Positions 25,777 to 34,063 of a DNA stretch of 64,000 bases are shown piece after piece. A model generated the notes under the pieces. The model worked only from the letters and a program-made list of their open reading frames with translations. It did not search any database and was not told where the DNA came from. The translations under genes and the position numbers were made by a program. Source of the stretch: Psychrobacillus insolitus (GTDB lineage Bacteria > Bacillota > Bacilli > Bacillales_A > Planococcaceae); assembly GCF_003254155.1 (NCBI RefSeq), contig NZ_QKZI01000008.1:1-64000 (forward strand), read 5' to 3'. Positions within the stretch are counted from its first letter, which is position 1; the number at the start of each line of letters is the position of its first letter.

Positions 25777-26879
25777 TTATTTTGTTATTCGCATTTATTA
25801 TTTTGTTCATTACGGTTTTACAAGCGTTTACGCCGAAATTTTTGAAGCCAACGGAAGCTTTTGGTATATATGTACCAGACCAATATACTTTGGAGCCTAC
25901 GATAGTTCGTCTGAAAAAAAGATATACGGGTGTTGTTCTCATGAGTGGATTAATCGCATTAGCGGGATATTTATTTTGGGCATTAACACAAAATCCAGTT
26001 GAAGAAACACTAGTGCTATTAGGTGTAGGAGTTCAGTTTGTCACACTATTTATAAGTATTGGTTACTATTTTATCATGCATGTAAGAGTGAAAAAACTAA
26101 AAAAGGAACAAGGCTGGTTGACTGGAAAGAATGAAGTGCGTGTCGTGGATGTTCAATTTCAGCAAAAGCTTCACTTATTACCACGAGTAATGTTTATCAT
26201 TCCAATGATTGTGACGGTTAGTCTTATCATTTACACATATATGAAATATCCAGAGATACCCGATATGATTCCTACACACTGGGGTCTAAGTGGTCAACCG
26301 GACGCATTTAGTGAAAAAACATATTTTATTTCTATTGCCTTGCCGCTCATGTTACTGGTGTTGCAAGGGATGTTTCTCATGATGAGTGAAGGGATGAAGT
26401 TTTCGGGAGCTCGTATCAATCCTGCAAATAAAAAGACGTCTCTTACGCAACAGTTAGCATTCCGTAAATATACGAGCTGGTTTGCGTTATTTATCTCGGT
26501 AAGTATGACACTAATGTTTGGTTATTTTCATTTGCAAACGATTCATCCAGAAATCGGATCAGCATGGATTACGTTTTCCATTCCTGTGACATTTTTAGTG
26601 GCCGTATTTTTAGCGGTTGCCATTTATGCGGTAAAGGTTGGGCAGAGTGGTTCACGGATAAAGGTAGATGATAGTAGTCCTAGTTTAGAGGATAAGGTAG
26701 CAATAGATGAGGATCGTTATTGGAAAGGTGGAATGTTCTATTTCAATAAAGAAGATCCGAGTATTATGGTGGAAAAACGTTTCGGAGTAGGGTGGACATT
26801 AAATTTTGCACATCCTGTAAGTTGGATTGTTTTAATCGTGCCTTTACTTCTTATTTTTGGAATAACATTTTTGTTGTAG
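25773..26879 (+). CDS. DUF1648/DUF5808 multi-helix membrane protein
   Basis: This 368-residue protein has about seven to eight membrane helices. The DUF1648 motif PTHWGLSGQPD lies around residue 168, and a C-terminal DUF5808-like segment with DRYWKGGMFYFNKEDPS is near residue 315. DUF1648 also occurs in SdpI, an immunity protein against the SDP toxin, but many members have no known function. It is coupled to a YtrA-type repressor by a four-base overlap, a common arrangement for envelope-stress or antimicrobial-response genes. The transported or sensed agent is unknown. Confidence 0.8.
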   Translation: MIILLFAFIILFITVLQAFTPKFLKPTEAFGIYVPDQYTLEPTIVRLKKRYTGVVLMSGLIALAGYLFWALTQNPVEETLVLLGVGVQFVTLFISIGYYFIMHVRVKKLKKEQGWLTGKNEVRVVDVQFQQKLHLLPRVMFIIPMIVTVSLIIYTYMKYPEIPDMIPTHWGLSGQPDAFSEKTYFISIALPLMLLVLQGMFLMMSEGMKFSGARINPANKKTSLTQQLAFRKYTSWFALFISVSMTLMFGYFHLQTIHPEIGSAWITFSIPVTFLVAVFLAVAIYAVKVGQSGSRIKVDDSSPSLEDKVAIDEDRYWKGGMFYFNKEDPSIMVEKRFGVGWTLNFAHPVSWIVLIVPLLLIFGITFLL

Positions 26880-26951
26880 GAAATTGTTAAGCATTTATTG
26901 AGTTTTGGAAGAATGATTGTTAAAGTTGGAAGAAAGCTCAACATATAATAC

Positions 26952-26989
26952 AAAAAACTCCCTAACATGATCATGTTAGGGAGTTTTTT
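26952..26989. terminator. bidirectional terminator
   Basis: A 38-bp perfect palindrome, AAAAAACTCCCTAACATGA and its complement, with A and T runs at both ends, lies between convergent genes and can stop transcription from both sides. Confidence 0.93.
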
Positions 26990-26992
26990 GTA

Positions 26993-27433
26993 TTATTCTG
27001 CGTCGAATACTTCTACTTTTTCCATTTTAGCGCCGTTTTTCATAGCTTTTGCTACTTCAAGGCCGCTTGTTACTTGACCGAAAACAGTATGAACGCCGTC
27101 TAAATGTGGTTGTGGTGCATGTACGATGAAGAATTGACTTGAACCAGTGTCTTTACCAGCATGCGCCATAGATAGGCTACCTGCTGCGTGTTTATGTGGG
27201 TTTCCAGCAGTTTCACATTTAATGTTTTTTCCGCTTCCGCCCATACCTGTACCAGTTGGGTCGCCACCTTGGCTTACGAAGCCAGGAATAACACGGTGGA
27301 AAACTACTCCGTTATAAAATCCTGTGTTTGCTAACTCTTCAAAGTTCGCTACTGTGTTTGGTGCTTCATTCGGGAATAAATCAAATTCAATTTTTTCGCC
27401 AGAATCCATTAAGAAATAACCTTTTTTTGACAT
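26993..27433 (-). CDS. ppiB: cyclophilin-type peptidyl-prolyl isomerase
   Basis: This 146-residue single-domain cyclophilin has [37 protein letters not shown] and [11 protein letters not shown], which hold the catalytic Arg, Phe and His. It speeds cis-trans isomerisation of X-Pro bonds in cytoplasmic proteins; there is no signal peptide. The start is the ATG (MSKKGYF), which has AAAGGAG eight bases upstream. The GTG three codons earlier overlaps the ribosome binding site. It is transcribed alone. Confidence 0.94.
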   Translation of the reverse strand: MSKKGYFLMDSGEKIEFDLFPNEAPNTVANFEELANTGFYNGVVFHRVIPGFVSQGGDPTGTGMGGSGKNIKCETAGNPHKHAAGSLSMAHAGKDTGSSQFFIVHAPQPHLDGVHTVFGQVTSGLEVAKAMKNGAKMEKVEVFDAE

Positions 27434-27577
27434 TCTAAACACTCCTTTTTATAAATTCTTTATAAGTATAGCATGTACTTAGTGCATTTTCCAAAGATCG
27501 CTGCTGCACAAGTGTGATGAATAAGCAGCCCACCGTCACTATAAACAGCTTTTAACTTGGACATGGCCATAGATAGT

Positions 27578-28474
27578 TTAAATTGCCTGTAAAATTAAAC
27601 CAATTGTAGCGTAGATAATTACCGTAAAGTAAATAACAATCATGTGCACTAAGGAGAATATAAACATTTTATTTGCCCAGTCTTTCATATCCATTGTGCG
27701 AGAGCCGAATAAGCTTAATCCCAACCAAATTAGGCCTAAAACAAGTGAAACTAAAGTTAAGCCTAAGCTTAGTGGTAAAAATAAAAAGCTAGAGAGCACT
27801 AACAAAATTAAATAGAAATTTGTTTGGATATACGTACGTTTTCCATCTTTGACAACGGGTAGCATCGGAATTTTTGCCGCAGCATAATCTTCTTTCTTAC
27901 GAATAGCAATAGCGTAAAAGTGAGGCATTTGCCATATGATCATTATTAAAAATAACGCCCAACACGCTGGATGCCAAATATCTGGTCCGACTGCTGCCCA
28001 GCCGATTAAAGGTGGCATTGCACCTGAAATACTTCCAACTTCCGTATTCCAAATGGTATAGCGTTTTGTCCATATTGTATAAGGAACTACATAGAAAAAG
28101 AACCCTAAAAACCCAAGTAAAGATGCTAACGGAGAGGCTAAGTATAATAAAATTAATCCAATCACTAATAATAAAATTGCGACTATTAAAACTTTCTTAA
28201 TCGATATAGCACCTGTAACAGTCGGACGAACTTTTGTCCGAGCCATGATGGCATCGATATCGCGATCGTAAATGTTATTGAACGAACCAGCCGCTGCAAT
28301 AACAGCTGCTGTTCCTAAAAGTGCACAAACTACATTCCAAATATTATCTGCAAAACTGTACTGATATGTATATAAAGCGAGCATTAATCCTGCGACCATT
28401 GGAATTAGATTTGACTTGATAATTCCTGTTTTAACTACTTGAGCCCATAACGTCTTTTGTGTTTGTATATTCAT
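27578..28474 (-). CDS. ctaB: protoheme IX farnesyltransferase (heme O synthase)
   Basis: This 298-residue UbiA-family prenyltransferase has about nine membrane helices and the Asp motifs NNIYDRDIDAIMARTKVRP and YTIWTKRY. It converts heme B to heme O using farnesyl diphosphate, a step to heme A for terminal oxidases. The gene is often placed in a cta operon with ctaA and oxidase genes; here it is alone. Other heme-related genes (HssRS/HrtAB) lie within 5 kb. AGGAGCAATC is upstream of the ATG. Confidence 0.94.
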   Translation of the reverse strand: MNIQTQKTLWAQVVKTGIIKSNLIPMVAGLMLALYTYQYSFADNIWNVVCALLGTAAVIAAAGSFNNIYDRDIDAIMARTKVRPTVTGAISIKKVLIVAILLLVIGLILLYLASPLASLLGFLGFFFYVVPYTIWTKRYTIWNTEVGSISGAMPPLIGWAAVGPDIWHPACWALFLIMIIWQMPHFYAIAIRKKEDYAAAKIPMLPVVKDGKRTYIQTNFYLILLVLSSFLFLPLSLGLTLVSLVLGLIWLGLSLFGSRTMDMKDWANKMFIFSLVHMIVIYFTVIIYATIGLILQAI

Positions 28475-28669
28475 TGAATTTGATTGCTCCTTATTTACCC
28501 ACTTGAACTAATATAACCTAATCAATTAGCTAAGTTCCATTATATTGCCTCTTTTTCATAATCACCTTTGGACATTTTGGGACTGTTTCTATATAAAAAA
28601 ATGCGTTAGTACCATTATAGCATTTGGGAGTGTCACAATCTTAATTTGTCCAAAAACTTATCGACATAA

Positions 28670-28927
28670 ATAACTTCTCCAGGAAGTAAGCCAGCTACTC
28701 CTACAGGGCCATTTAACATCATATTTAAAATATTTTTTGCTAATATAGTAGAAGCATTTGGTGAGACGACTAGAAGAGTTATTCAAGCAGGATTTGATGG
28801 AGTAGAAGTACGTAGAGCAAATACTTATCTGATTCAACGATTTTTCTCTCCACATTCCAATCGCAGAGATGATCACTGTGGTGGAACGCTTGAAAAAAGT
28901 ATGAATTATTTTTTGTCCCTGAGTTAG
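28670..28927 (+). pseudogene. fragment of an NADH:flavin oxidoreductase (old yellow enzyme family)
   Basis: An open segment of ~85 codons between stop codons has no proper start. It reads VEAFGETTRRVIQAGFDGVE, then RANTYLIQRFFSPHSNRRDD, followed by GGTLEKSM. These match the conserved substrate and FMN-site region of old yellow enzyme family NADH-dependent oxidoreductases, of which it is ~20-25% of the length. N- and C-terminal parts are missing, and the 3' end runs into a hairpin. It is a decayed remnant. It lies opposite to the neighbouring minus-strand genes. Confidence 0.78.
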
Positions 28928-28962
28928 AAACAAACTTGAATGTTTCTAACCCAGGGATATTT
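28914..28962. other. long hairpin after the 4-helix membrane gene
   Basis: TCCCTGAGTTAGAAACA pairs with TGTTTCTAACCCAGGGA, an imperfect 17-bp stem with a short loop, just past the stop of the minus-strand 130-residue gene. There is no T run on either side, so it may be an mRNA-stabilising hairpin or a Rho-type site rather than a classical terminator. Confidence 0.6.
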
Positions 28963-28970
28963 CATTAAGA

Positions 28971-29363
28971 TTAGTTCTTATCTTCTGTTAAAAAAGTAAT
29001 CACTACAAATAATGCAAATGCCAATAATAATAAAGTTCCTCCTACAATGAAGAAAATCATCACAAATGTTTCATCTAAGTTAAATGGGTTTAAATTATAC
29101 ATCCACATGCCAAATGTTAATCCAACTGCACCTAGCATTGCTGTAATGGCGTGTATAGAAACAAGTTTTTTATATTTCACAGTATAGACTTTATAAAAAA
29201 TACCCCATGCAAATACAGATAACCATCCAACTAATAAAATATGTGCGTGTATAGGACGCAATGAATAATCCATATTTCCACTCATTTTTGATCCAATGAC
29301 TGTACCTATAAGCCCAAAAATTGCTGCAAAGCGAATTAATCGGATTGACCATTTCTTTTCCAT
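28971..29363 (-). CDS. 4-helix membrane protein, heme-copper oxidase subunit I-like
   Basis: This 130-residue protein has four predicted membrane helices. Helix 2 starts with RPIHAHILLVGW (His39, His41) and helix 3 has SIHAI (His71). The H-x-H-x5-GW pattern is found in heme-copper oxidase and NorB/CcoN-like subunits and in a group of small proteins labelled cytochrome c oxidase-like. It is only four bases after the hssS stop, and its ribosome binding site AGAAGGAG lies within the last hssS codons, so it is the fifth gene of the heme-stress operon. Heme binding is plausible but unproven. Confidence 0.75.
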   Translation of the reverse strand: MEKKWSIRLIRFAAIFGLIGTVIGSKMSGNMDYSLRPIHAHILLVGWLSVFAWGIFYKVYTVKYKKLVSIHAITAMLGAVGLTFGMWMYNLNPFNLDETFVMIFFIVGGTLLLLAFALFVVITFLTEDKN

Positions 29364-29367
29364 TATT

Positions 29368-30753
29368 TTAGCTCCTTCTAATTGGTAATTTAATTACAAA
29401 TGTACTTCCTTTTCCGACTTTACTTGTGACATTAACTTGTCCACCATGTAACTCCACAACTTTCTTGACTATTGATAGTCCTAGCCCAGTTCCGTCTTTC
29501 TTTCTGGCTGTATCTCCTCGATAAAAGCGGACAAATATTTGCGTTAGTTGTTCATTATTAATCCCAATTCCTGTATCTTTGAAAATAATTTGAATTTCGT
29601 CATGTACTTCTCGACAAGTAATTGAAATAATACTTCCAAGTTCAGAATACTTAATAGCATTACTTAATAAATTATCCCACACACTTATGAGTAATTCTGC
29701 ATCACCTTGAATAGATATAGGTTCTAACTTATAGGATAATTCTAATTCGCGTTCATTGATTCGCCATTGCGACTTCCTTATAACCTCTTTTAACTGTTCA
29801 TCTAATCGGACACTATTCCTTTGTAAGGAATAAGAAGCCTGATCTAATGAGGTTAAGATGAGTAATTGTTTTGTTAAGTTCGATAATCTCTTAGATTCTC
29901 GCTGAATAATCGCTGCATACTGTAATCTGTCTTCTTTCCTTAGTTCATCAGTTTGCAGTAGATCGGAGTAACCTTGAATATTCATTAATGGCGACTGAAA
30001 ATCATGGGAAACGTCATTGATAAATCCCTTGCGTAATTCATCATTATGAGCAAGCTGTAGCTGCATTAAGTTAAAATTTTCCGCCAATTGACCTATCTCA
30101 TCATTTCGAGAAATATTCAATCGGTAATTGAAATTTTCATTTTTTACCGCCTTTGTAGCTTCTGTTAACGATGAAATGGGACGAATTAATTTTCGTGTCA
30201 TTACAGCCACACCCAGTAAGCTAATTATAGCGATTGCAACTACAAAGCTCATTAATACAACATGTATATCTGAGAAAATTGACTTGTTATCGGGTCTTAA
30301 GAATAAAGCATATTGATTTTGTTCTGTACTAATGGGTACACCTACTGAATTTTCCAAGCTATTGGAAAAATGTCCTATCATTAATAACGAACTCGGTGCG
30401 TATTTCATCCCATGATATATTTCACCATCAATAATAGTTTGAACTGTTTCATGAGGTATCTTTAAGTTTTGAAATTCTTCACCAAAAGGGTATTTTTCTC
30501 CGGAACTAGATATTAAATATATTTGATATCCTGAATTACCGATTAATGATAAATATGCATGCATAGAATCCTTTGAATCATGCATATGTTCAATTCCATT
30601 CGCAACCTCTTGAGCAAACTTTACATTTTGTGAGTCAATATTGTCCTTTGAGATTGAAAAGTAAATAATATTTGCAAGGGCAAAGCCGAAGATGATACTG
30701 CAAAACAAAATTAATAACGTGGCGCTAATAAATTGTCGATAAAGTGTTTTCAT
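29368..30753 (-). CDS. hssS: heme sensor histidine kinase HssS
   Basis: This 461-residue kinase has two membrane helices (about 10-33 and 164-185) flanking a ~130-residue extracellular sensor. A HAMP domain, HisKA with His250 (DVSHDFQSPL) and an ATPase domain follow. The sensor contains YQIYLISSSGEKYPFGEEFQ, YHGM and LFLRPD, close to what I remember of Staphylococcus HssS, and the length fits (457 there). HssS phosphorylates HssR in response to heme toxicity. The start overlaps the hssR stop by four bases, and the hrtAB pump is just upstream. Confidence 0.9.
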   Translation of the reverse strand: MKTLYRQFISATLLILFCSIIFGFALANIIYFSISKDNIDSQNVKFAQEVANGIEHMHDSKDSMHAYLSLIGNSGYQIYLISSSGEKYPFGEEFQNLKIPHETVQTIIDGEIYHGMKYAPSSLLMIGHFSNSLENSVGVPISTEQNQYALFLRPDNKSIFSDIHVVLMSFVVAIAIISLLGVAVMTRKLIRPISSLTEATKAVKNENFNYRLNISRNDEIGQLAENFNLMQLQLAHNDELRKGFINDVSHDFQSPLMNIQGYSDLLQTDELRKEDRLQYAAIIQRESKRLSNLTKQLLILTSLDQASYSLQRNSVRLDEQLKEVIRKSQWRINERELELSYKLEPISIQGDAELLISVWDNLLSNAIKYSELGSIISITCREVHDEIQIIFKDTGIGINNEQLTQIFVRFYRGDTARKKDGTGLGLSIVKKVVELHGGQVNVTSKVGKGSTFVIKLPIRRS

Positions 30754-31421
30754 TTCAACATCTCTAATTTATAACCAATTCCACGAACGGTTAGAATTTC
30801 AACATCCGCCTCGTAACGTATTAATCGCTCCCTCAATCGATTAATATGTGTATTCAACGTATAGTCATTGCCCTCAATATCAATTCCCCATGTATGCTCA
30901 ATCAGAAAAATTCGTTGTACGATTTTTCCACTTCGTGATGCTAGTAAAGTGAGTAGCTCAAATTCCTTCAAAGGCAACAAAACGGTTTCTTTTTTTATAA
31001 TTACTTCGTAGTTTTTTCGATCAATTTTCATATTACCGATTTCTATGAAGTTTTCTAAAGATCGTTCATAACGTCGTAGAACAACTGCAACCCTAAATAA
31101 TAATTCGCTAGGTTCAAATGGCTTTACTATGTAATCTTCCGATCCAGCAGTAAATCCCTGTTCTTTATCGACTAATTGGCCTTTAGCGGTCAATAAAATC
31201 ACTGGAATCTCATAATCTTTCGTCAGAATTTCTGTTAATTCAAAACCATTCATACCTGGCATCATAACGTCTACAATCGCCAAATCCACTTTGAAAGTTT
31301 CTAATAACGTTAGCGCTGCTTCCGCATTATCAGCATTATGCACTTTATACCCTTCACGTTCCAAATGTATAGATACTAGTTGTAATGTATCTAAATCATC
31401 ATCTACTAATAAAATCTGCAT
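30750..31421 (-). CDS. hssR: heme response regulator HssR
   Basis: This 223-residue OmpR-type regulator has a receiver domain with Asp51 (IVDVMMPG) and a winged helix with LLPLKEFELLTLLASRSGKI and TLNTHINRLRERL. It activates the hrtAB heme exporter by binding a direct repeat. Here an 11-bp-period direct repeat lies upstream of hrtB. The start was set at MQILLVDDD, which has GGAGG six bases upstream, and not at the first in-frame ATG 12 codons earlier. It lies 53 bp after hrtA. Confidence 0.9.
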   Translation of the reverse strand: MQILLVDDDLDTLQLVSIHLEREGYKVHNADNAEAALTLLETFKVDLAIVDVMMPGMNGFELTEILTKDYEIPVILLTAKGQLVDKEQGFTAGSEDYIVKPFEPSELLFRVAVVLRRYERSLENFIEIGNMKIDRKNYEVIIKKETVLLPLKEFELLTLLASRSGKIVQRIFLIEHTWGIDIEGNDYTLNTHINRLRERLIRYEADVEILTVRGIGYKLEMLK

Positions 31422-31474
31422 AGTTAAGCCTCCGCTTTCTAGTGAATTTAGTTTCATGTAAGCTATTAATCATT

Positions 31475-32146
31475 TTATTGTAACGTTAATTTACCATCTT
31501 CCATGCGGTAAACACGGTCGCAATATGCAAGCATTCGTTCATCATGTGTTACCATAACAGCCGCTTTACCACGTGCCTTTACTTCTTTTGAAATAAGTGA
31601 TACGACCGCATGTGCACGGTTAGTATCTAGCGATGCAGTTGGTTCATCGGCTAAAATAAGCGATGAATCATTCATAAATGAACGTGCGATAGCAACACGC
31701 TGACGTTCTCCCCCAGAAAGCTCGTTTGGGAATTTTTTAAATTTACTAGTCAAACCAAGCCCTGTTAATAATTCTTTTGCAAAGGCTTCATCTTGTTTTG
31801 TTACTTTACCCGACATCTTTTTTAATAGAAGTAGATTGTCTAAAACGTTTAAATATGGCATTAGGTTAGACGTTTGTAAAATAAATCCTATTTCTTGTAA
31901 TCGTAAATGGGACAGCTCTTTGTCTTTTAATGTTGCGATATTCTTATTACCAATTTTCACTTCACCTTGCGAAGGTTTTAATAACGCACCAGCAATCGAT
32001 AGAAACGTTGATTTTCCGGAACCTGATGGGCCTATAATTGCCACAAACTCTCCAGAGGAAACTTCCATTGATACTTGATCTAAAGCAATTATTTGAGATT
32101 CGCCTTCTTTATATACCTTTGAGACATTTTTCATGCTTAAAGTCAT
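31475..32146 (-). CDS. hrtA: heme exporter ATP-binding protein HrtA
   Basis: This 223-residue ATPase belongs to the MacB/LolD class, with Walker A GPSGSGKST, signature LSGGERQR, Walker B LILADEPTASLD and H-loop VTHDERM. With the permease HrtB it pumps toxic heme from the membrane. The start overlaps the hrtB stop (TAATG), and AGGGAGG precedes it. The operon order is hrtB-hrtA-hssR-hssS, unlike the divergent hrtAB/hssRS arrangement in Staphylococcus. Confidence 0.9.
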   Translation of the reverse strand: MTLSMKNVSKVYKEGESQIIALDQVSMEVSSGEFVAIIGPSGSGKSTFLSIAGALLKPSQGEVKIGNKNIATLKDKELSHLRLQEIGFILQTSNLMPYLNVLDNLLLLKKMSGKVTKQDEAFAKELLTGLGLTSKFKKFPNELSGGERQRVAIARSFMNDSSLILADEPTASLDTNRAHAVVSLISKEVKARGKAAVMVTHDERMLAYCDRVYRMEDGKLTLQ

Positions 32147-33273
32147 TATTCAACCCTCCCTAAAGCTGTTAATGGATCTATTTTTGAAATTCTACGTACT
32201 GAGAACAATGAGCTACCTACAGAAATCGCTAATAATACAATTCCATATGTAATAACTAATGCAGGATCTAAATTAAATGGCATTTCTTCTGGGAATACCA
32301 TCGCAGTTAAATATGTTAGACCTATTCCTACTAAAATACTAAAGAATGATAATACAAATACTTGTGACACGATTGCTCTTGCAATAAATCCATTTGAAGC
32401 ACCAATTGCCTTCATCACACCAAATTGCTGTGTTTTTTGGATCGTTAATACATAGAAGAATACTGCAATAACGAATGCTGAAATGACGATTAAGAACACT
32501 AGCATCATCATAATTGTACCATTTTCCGCTGTATAACCTGGCATACCATTAATAGCTGCTGATTTTGTCACTACTTCAACACCATCGACTGCTTTAATCA
32601 TTTGCTCTGCATCTACATCTTTTCCTAAAACGGCAAATGCATTGATCGCATCTTCTACGCCATTATTTGAACCAGGTGCCGCATATTTATAATCTCGGAC
32701 AAAATCCATATTTGCAAATAATGAAGGTAAGTGGTTAAATGTTTCATTTTCCACAAAACCAATAATTTCAACTTCTAGTTCTGAACCATCAATTGCTATT
32801 ACATCTCCAATTGCATAGCCTTTTTGATCCTTTAATATGATATTCCCAACCACACCATTTTTAATGTTCGGATCCAATGCTTTACCTTCTACTACTTCTG
32901 GATGTAAAAATGTCCCTGCTTCGATACCTAATAGAGCAGTATCTACTTTCTTTTCACCTTCAGTAACACCCGCAGTTGGTAATATTGCGATGACCGCTTG
33001 AGAAAATGGTGCTACTTCTTCAACGCCCGGTTGAGCTTCAATTTCACTTTGTAAAGATTGTGATAGTAATGATTTTGAGAATGTCGCACCTGCACCATTT
33101 TCATAAACAACATGCTCTGCTTCCCAGTTTTTAATCGTAGCGGCGCTTAATGTAGATAATCCATTTCCTAAACCCGAAAGGATAAATACAAGCCATGCGA
33201 TTAATACGATGATAAGCCCAATCATTGTAAAGCGTAACTTACCATGTTTTAATTCTTTTAATGCTAAAAACAT
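32146..33273 (-). CDS. hrtB: heme exporter permease HrtB (FtsX-like)
   Basis: This 375-residue MacB/FtsX permease has one N-terminal membrane helix, a ~210-residue extracytoplasmic domain and three C-terminal helices (about residues 255-375), with VMKAIGASNGFIARAIVSQ in the cytoplasmic loop. HrtB takes heme laterally from the membrane. The start was set at MFLALKELKHGK, with AAGGAGG at good spacing. The longer frame has an upstream ATG, but no ribosome binding site. It is the first gene of the hrtBA-hssRS operon. Confidence 0.88.
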   Translation of the reverse strand: MFLALKELKHGKLRFTMIGLIIVLIAWLVFILSGLGNGLSTLSAATIKNWEAEHVVYENGAGATFSKSLLSQSLQSEIEAQPGVEEVAPFSQAVIAILPTAGVTEGEKKVDTALLGIEAGTFLHPEVVEGKALDPNIKNGVVGNIILKDQKGYAIGDVIAIDGSELEVEIIGFVENETFNHLPSLFANMDFVRDYKYAAPGSNNGVEDAINAFAVLGKDVDAEQMIKAVDGVEVVTKSAAINGMPGYTAENGTIMMMLVFLIVISAFVIAVFFYVLTIQKTQQFGVMKAIGASNGFIARAIVSQVFVLSFFSILVGIGLTYLTAMVFPEEMPFNLDPALVITYGIVLLAISVGSSLFSVRRISKIDPLTALGRVE

Positions 33274-33320
33274 ACAATAAACCTCCTTCTTTTCATTTAC
33301 ATACCTCATCATAAACTAGT

Positions 33321-33340
33321 TATATAAACTTTATATAAAC
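33321..33340 (-). promoter_or_regulatory. HssR-type direct-repeat operator
   Basis: On the minus strand GTTTATATA-AA-GTTTATATA is a perfect 9-2-9 direct repeat, ~48-67 bp before the hrtB start. The Staphylococcus HssR site is described from memory as GTTCATATT-N2-GTTCATATT, so both spacing and most bases match. A TATGAT that could serve as the -10 follows on the gene side. Confidence 0.72.
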
Positions 33341-33421
33341 TTTGGGTACTTGAGCTGGAAAAGAGGTATTAATACATCCAAGTTAAGGTCTTATTTTAGA
33401 AAATCCTGGTCTAGATATAAT

Positions 33422-33473
33422 AAAAGGCATAAACAAAAATTTTCTGTTCGAAAATTTTTTTTTATGCCTTTTT
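33422..33473. terminator. long hairpin terminator downstream of yhfH
   Basis: AAAAGGCATAAA and AAAATTTT pair with AAAATTTT and TTTATGCCTTTT around CTGTTCG, with T and A runs at both ends. It terminates yhfH on the minus strand and may also act on the plus strand. Confidence 0.78.
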
Positions 33474-33496
33474 ATTTTAAATCCCAAAACTATGAC

Positions 33497-33625
33497 CTAC
33501 TCTTCTTGCGAACGCATGCAGTGCTCACATTCATATAAATAGGATTCATGTTGCTCTTTAATTTCACATCCACATTCACGGCATTCTTTTTTCGGTAAGT
33601 TACGGTAAAATTCTAAATTCATCAT
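33497..33625 (-). CDS. yhfH: YhfH-family small zinc-ribbon protein
   Basis: This gene encodes 42 residues, MMNLEFYRNLPKKECRECGC and then ...EQHESYLYECEHCMRSQEE. Two CxxC pairs (Cys15/18 and Cys33/36) form a likely zinc ribbon. It fits the YhfH-like family of Bacillales, whose role is unknown. GGGGG lies eight bases before the first ATG. Small size keeps it out of normal gene calls. A long hairpin terminator follows. Confidence 0.82.
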   Translation of the reverse strand: MMNLEFYRNLPKKECRECGCEIKEQHESYLYECEHCMRSQEE

Positions 33626-33732
33626 TTTTATTACCCCCATTTAGTTTGTTATTAAATTCATTGTACTATAATAGAAATGAAAAATAAATTCTGTTATATA
33701 ATTATTTTTTAATTATTCAGTGCAGGTATTAT

Positions 33733-33772
33733 CAGTCCTTCGGGGAAGAGATAGACGCCTACGCTTTTCTTA
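33733..33772 (+). repeat. degenerate end of the ~120-bp dispersed repeat
   Basis: CAGTCCTTCGGGGAAGAGAT and GACGCCTACGCTTTTCTTAA resemble the right end of the dispersed repeat (CTGTCGGGGCAGTAATAGGCGCTTGCGCTTTTGTTAA in two pieces). Only the last ~40 bases are present and they are eroded. Confidence 0.4.
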
Positions 33773-33865
33773 AGTCATTAGTTGTATGTAATTGCCGTAT
33801 ACGCAGGTTAATGTATATAATGAATTCGTTTATTTAGAACTAGATAAAAAAGGAGGGAAACGAGC

Positions 33866-34013
33866 ATGAAAGATGTTTTTTCGATTGGGGAAGTAATAAA
33901 GCAACTAGAAGTACAGCGTGAGATTACACATCAAAAAGTATGTTGATTATGGTTTATCTAATAATGAGAATGAATTTGTTACCGAAATTCAAATTCCCGT
34001 CAAGTGTTCTTGA
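33866..34013 (+). pseudogene. collapsed MerR-family regulator remnant
   Basis: A good ribosome binding site (AAGGAGGG) and ATG lead into MKDVFSIGEV, a typical MerR-family N-terminus. After ~26 codons the frame stops (HQKVC). One frame over, KYVDYGLSNNENEFVTEIQI and PVK resemble the very C-terminus of a GyrI-like effector-binding domain, as found at the end of BmrR-type MerR regulators. About 80% of the gene is deleted and the halves are out of frame, so it cannot be functional. Confidence 0.65.
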
Positions 34014-34063
34014 CTCTTAAGTTACTTGAAGGTTTATGATAAGGACGGTAGAGGAGTGGTAAT

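Noticed and set aside
27450-27560. 34-codon minus-strand frame starting MSKLKAVYSDGGLL between ppiB and ctaB
   Set aside because: No ribosome binding site and no known relatives; it would overlap the ppiB promoter region on the opposite side.
28914-28962. Intrinsic terminator after the 4-helix membrane gene
   Set aside because: The stem is long but neither side has the T run needed, so it was listed only as a hairpin.
33350-33538. 62-codon plus-strand frame downstream of the hrtB promoter
   Set aside because: It runs through the HssR-side leader, a long hairpin terminator and the yhfH gene on the other strand, and has no ribosome binding site.
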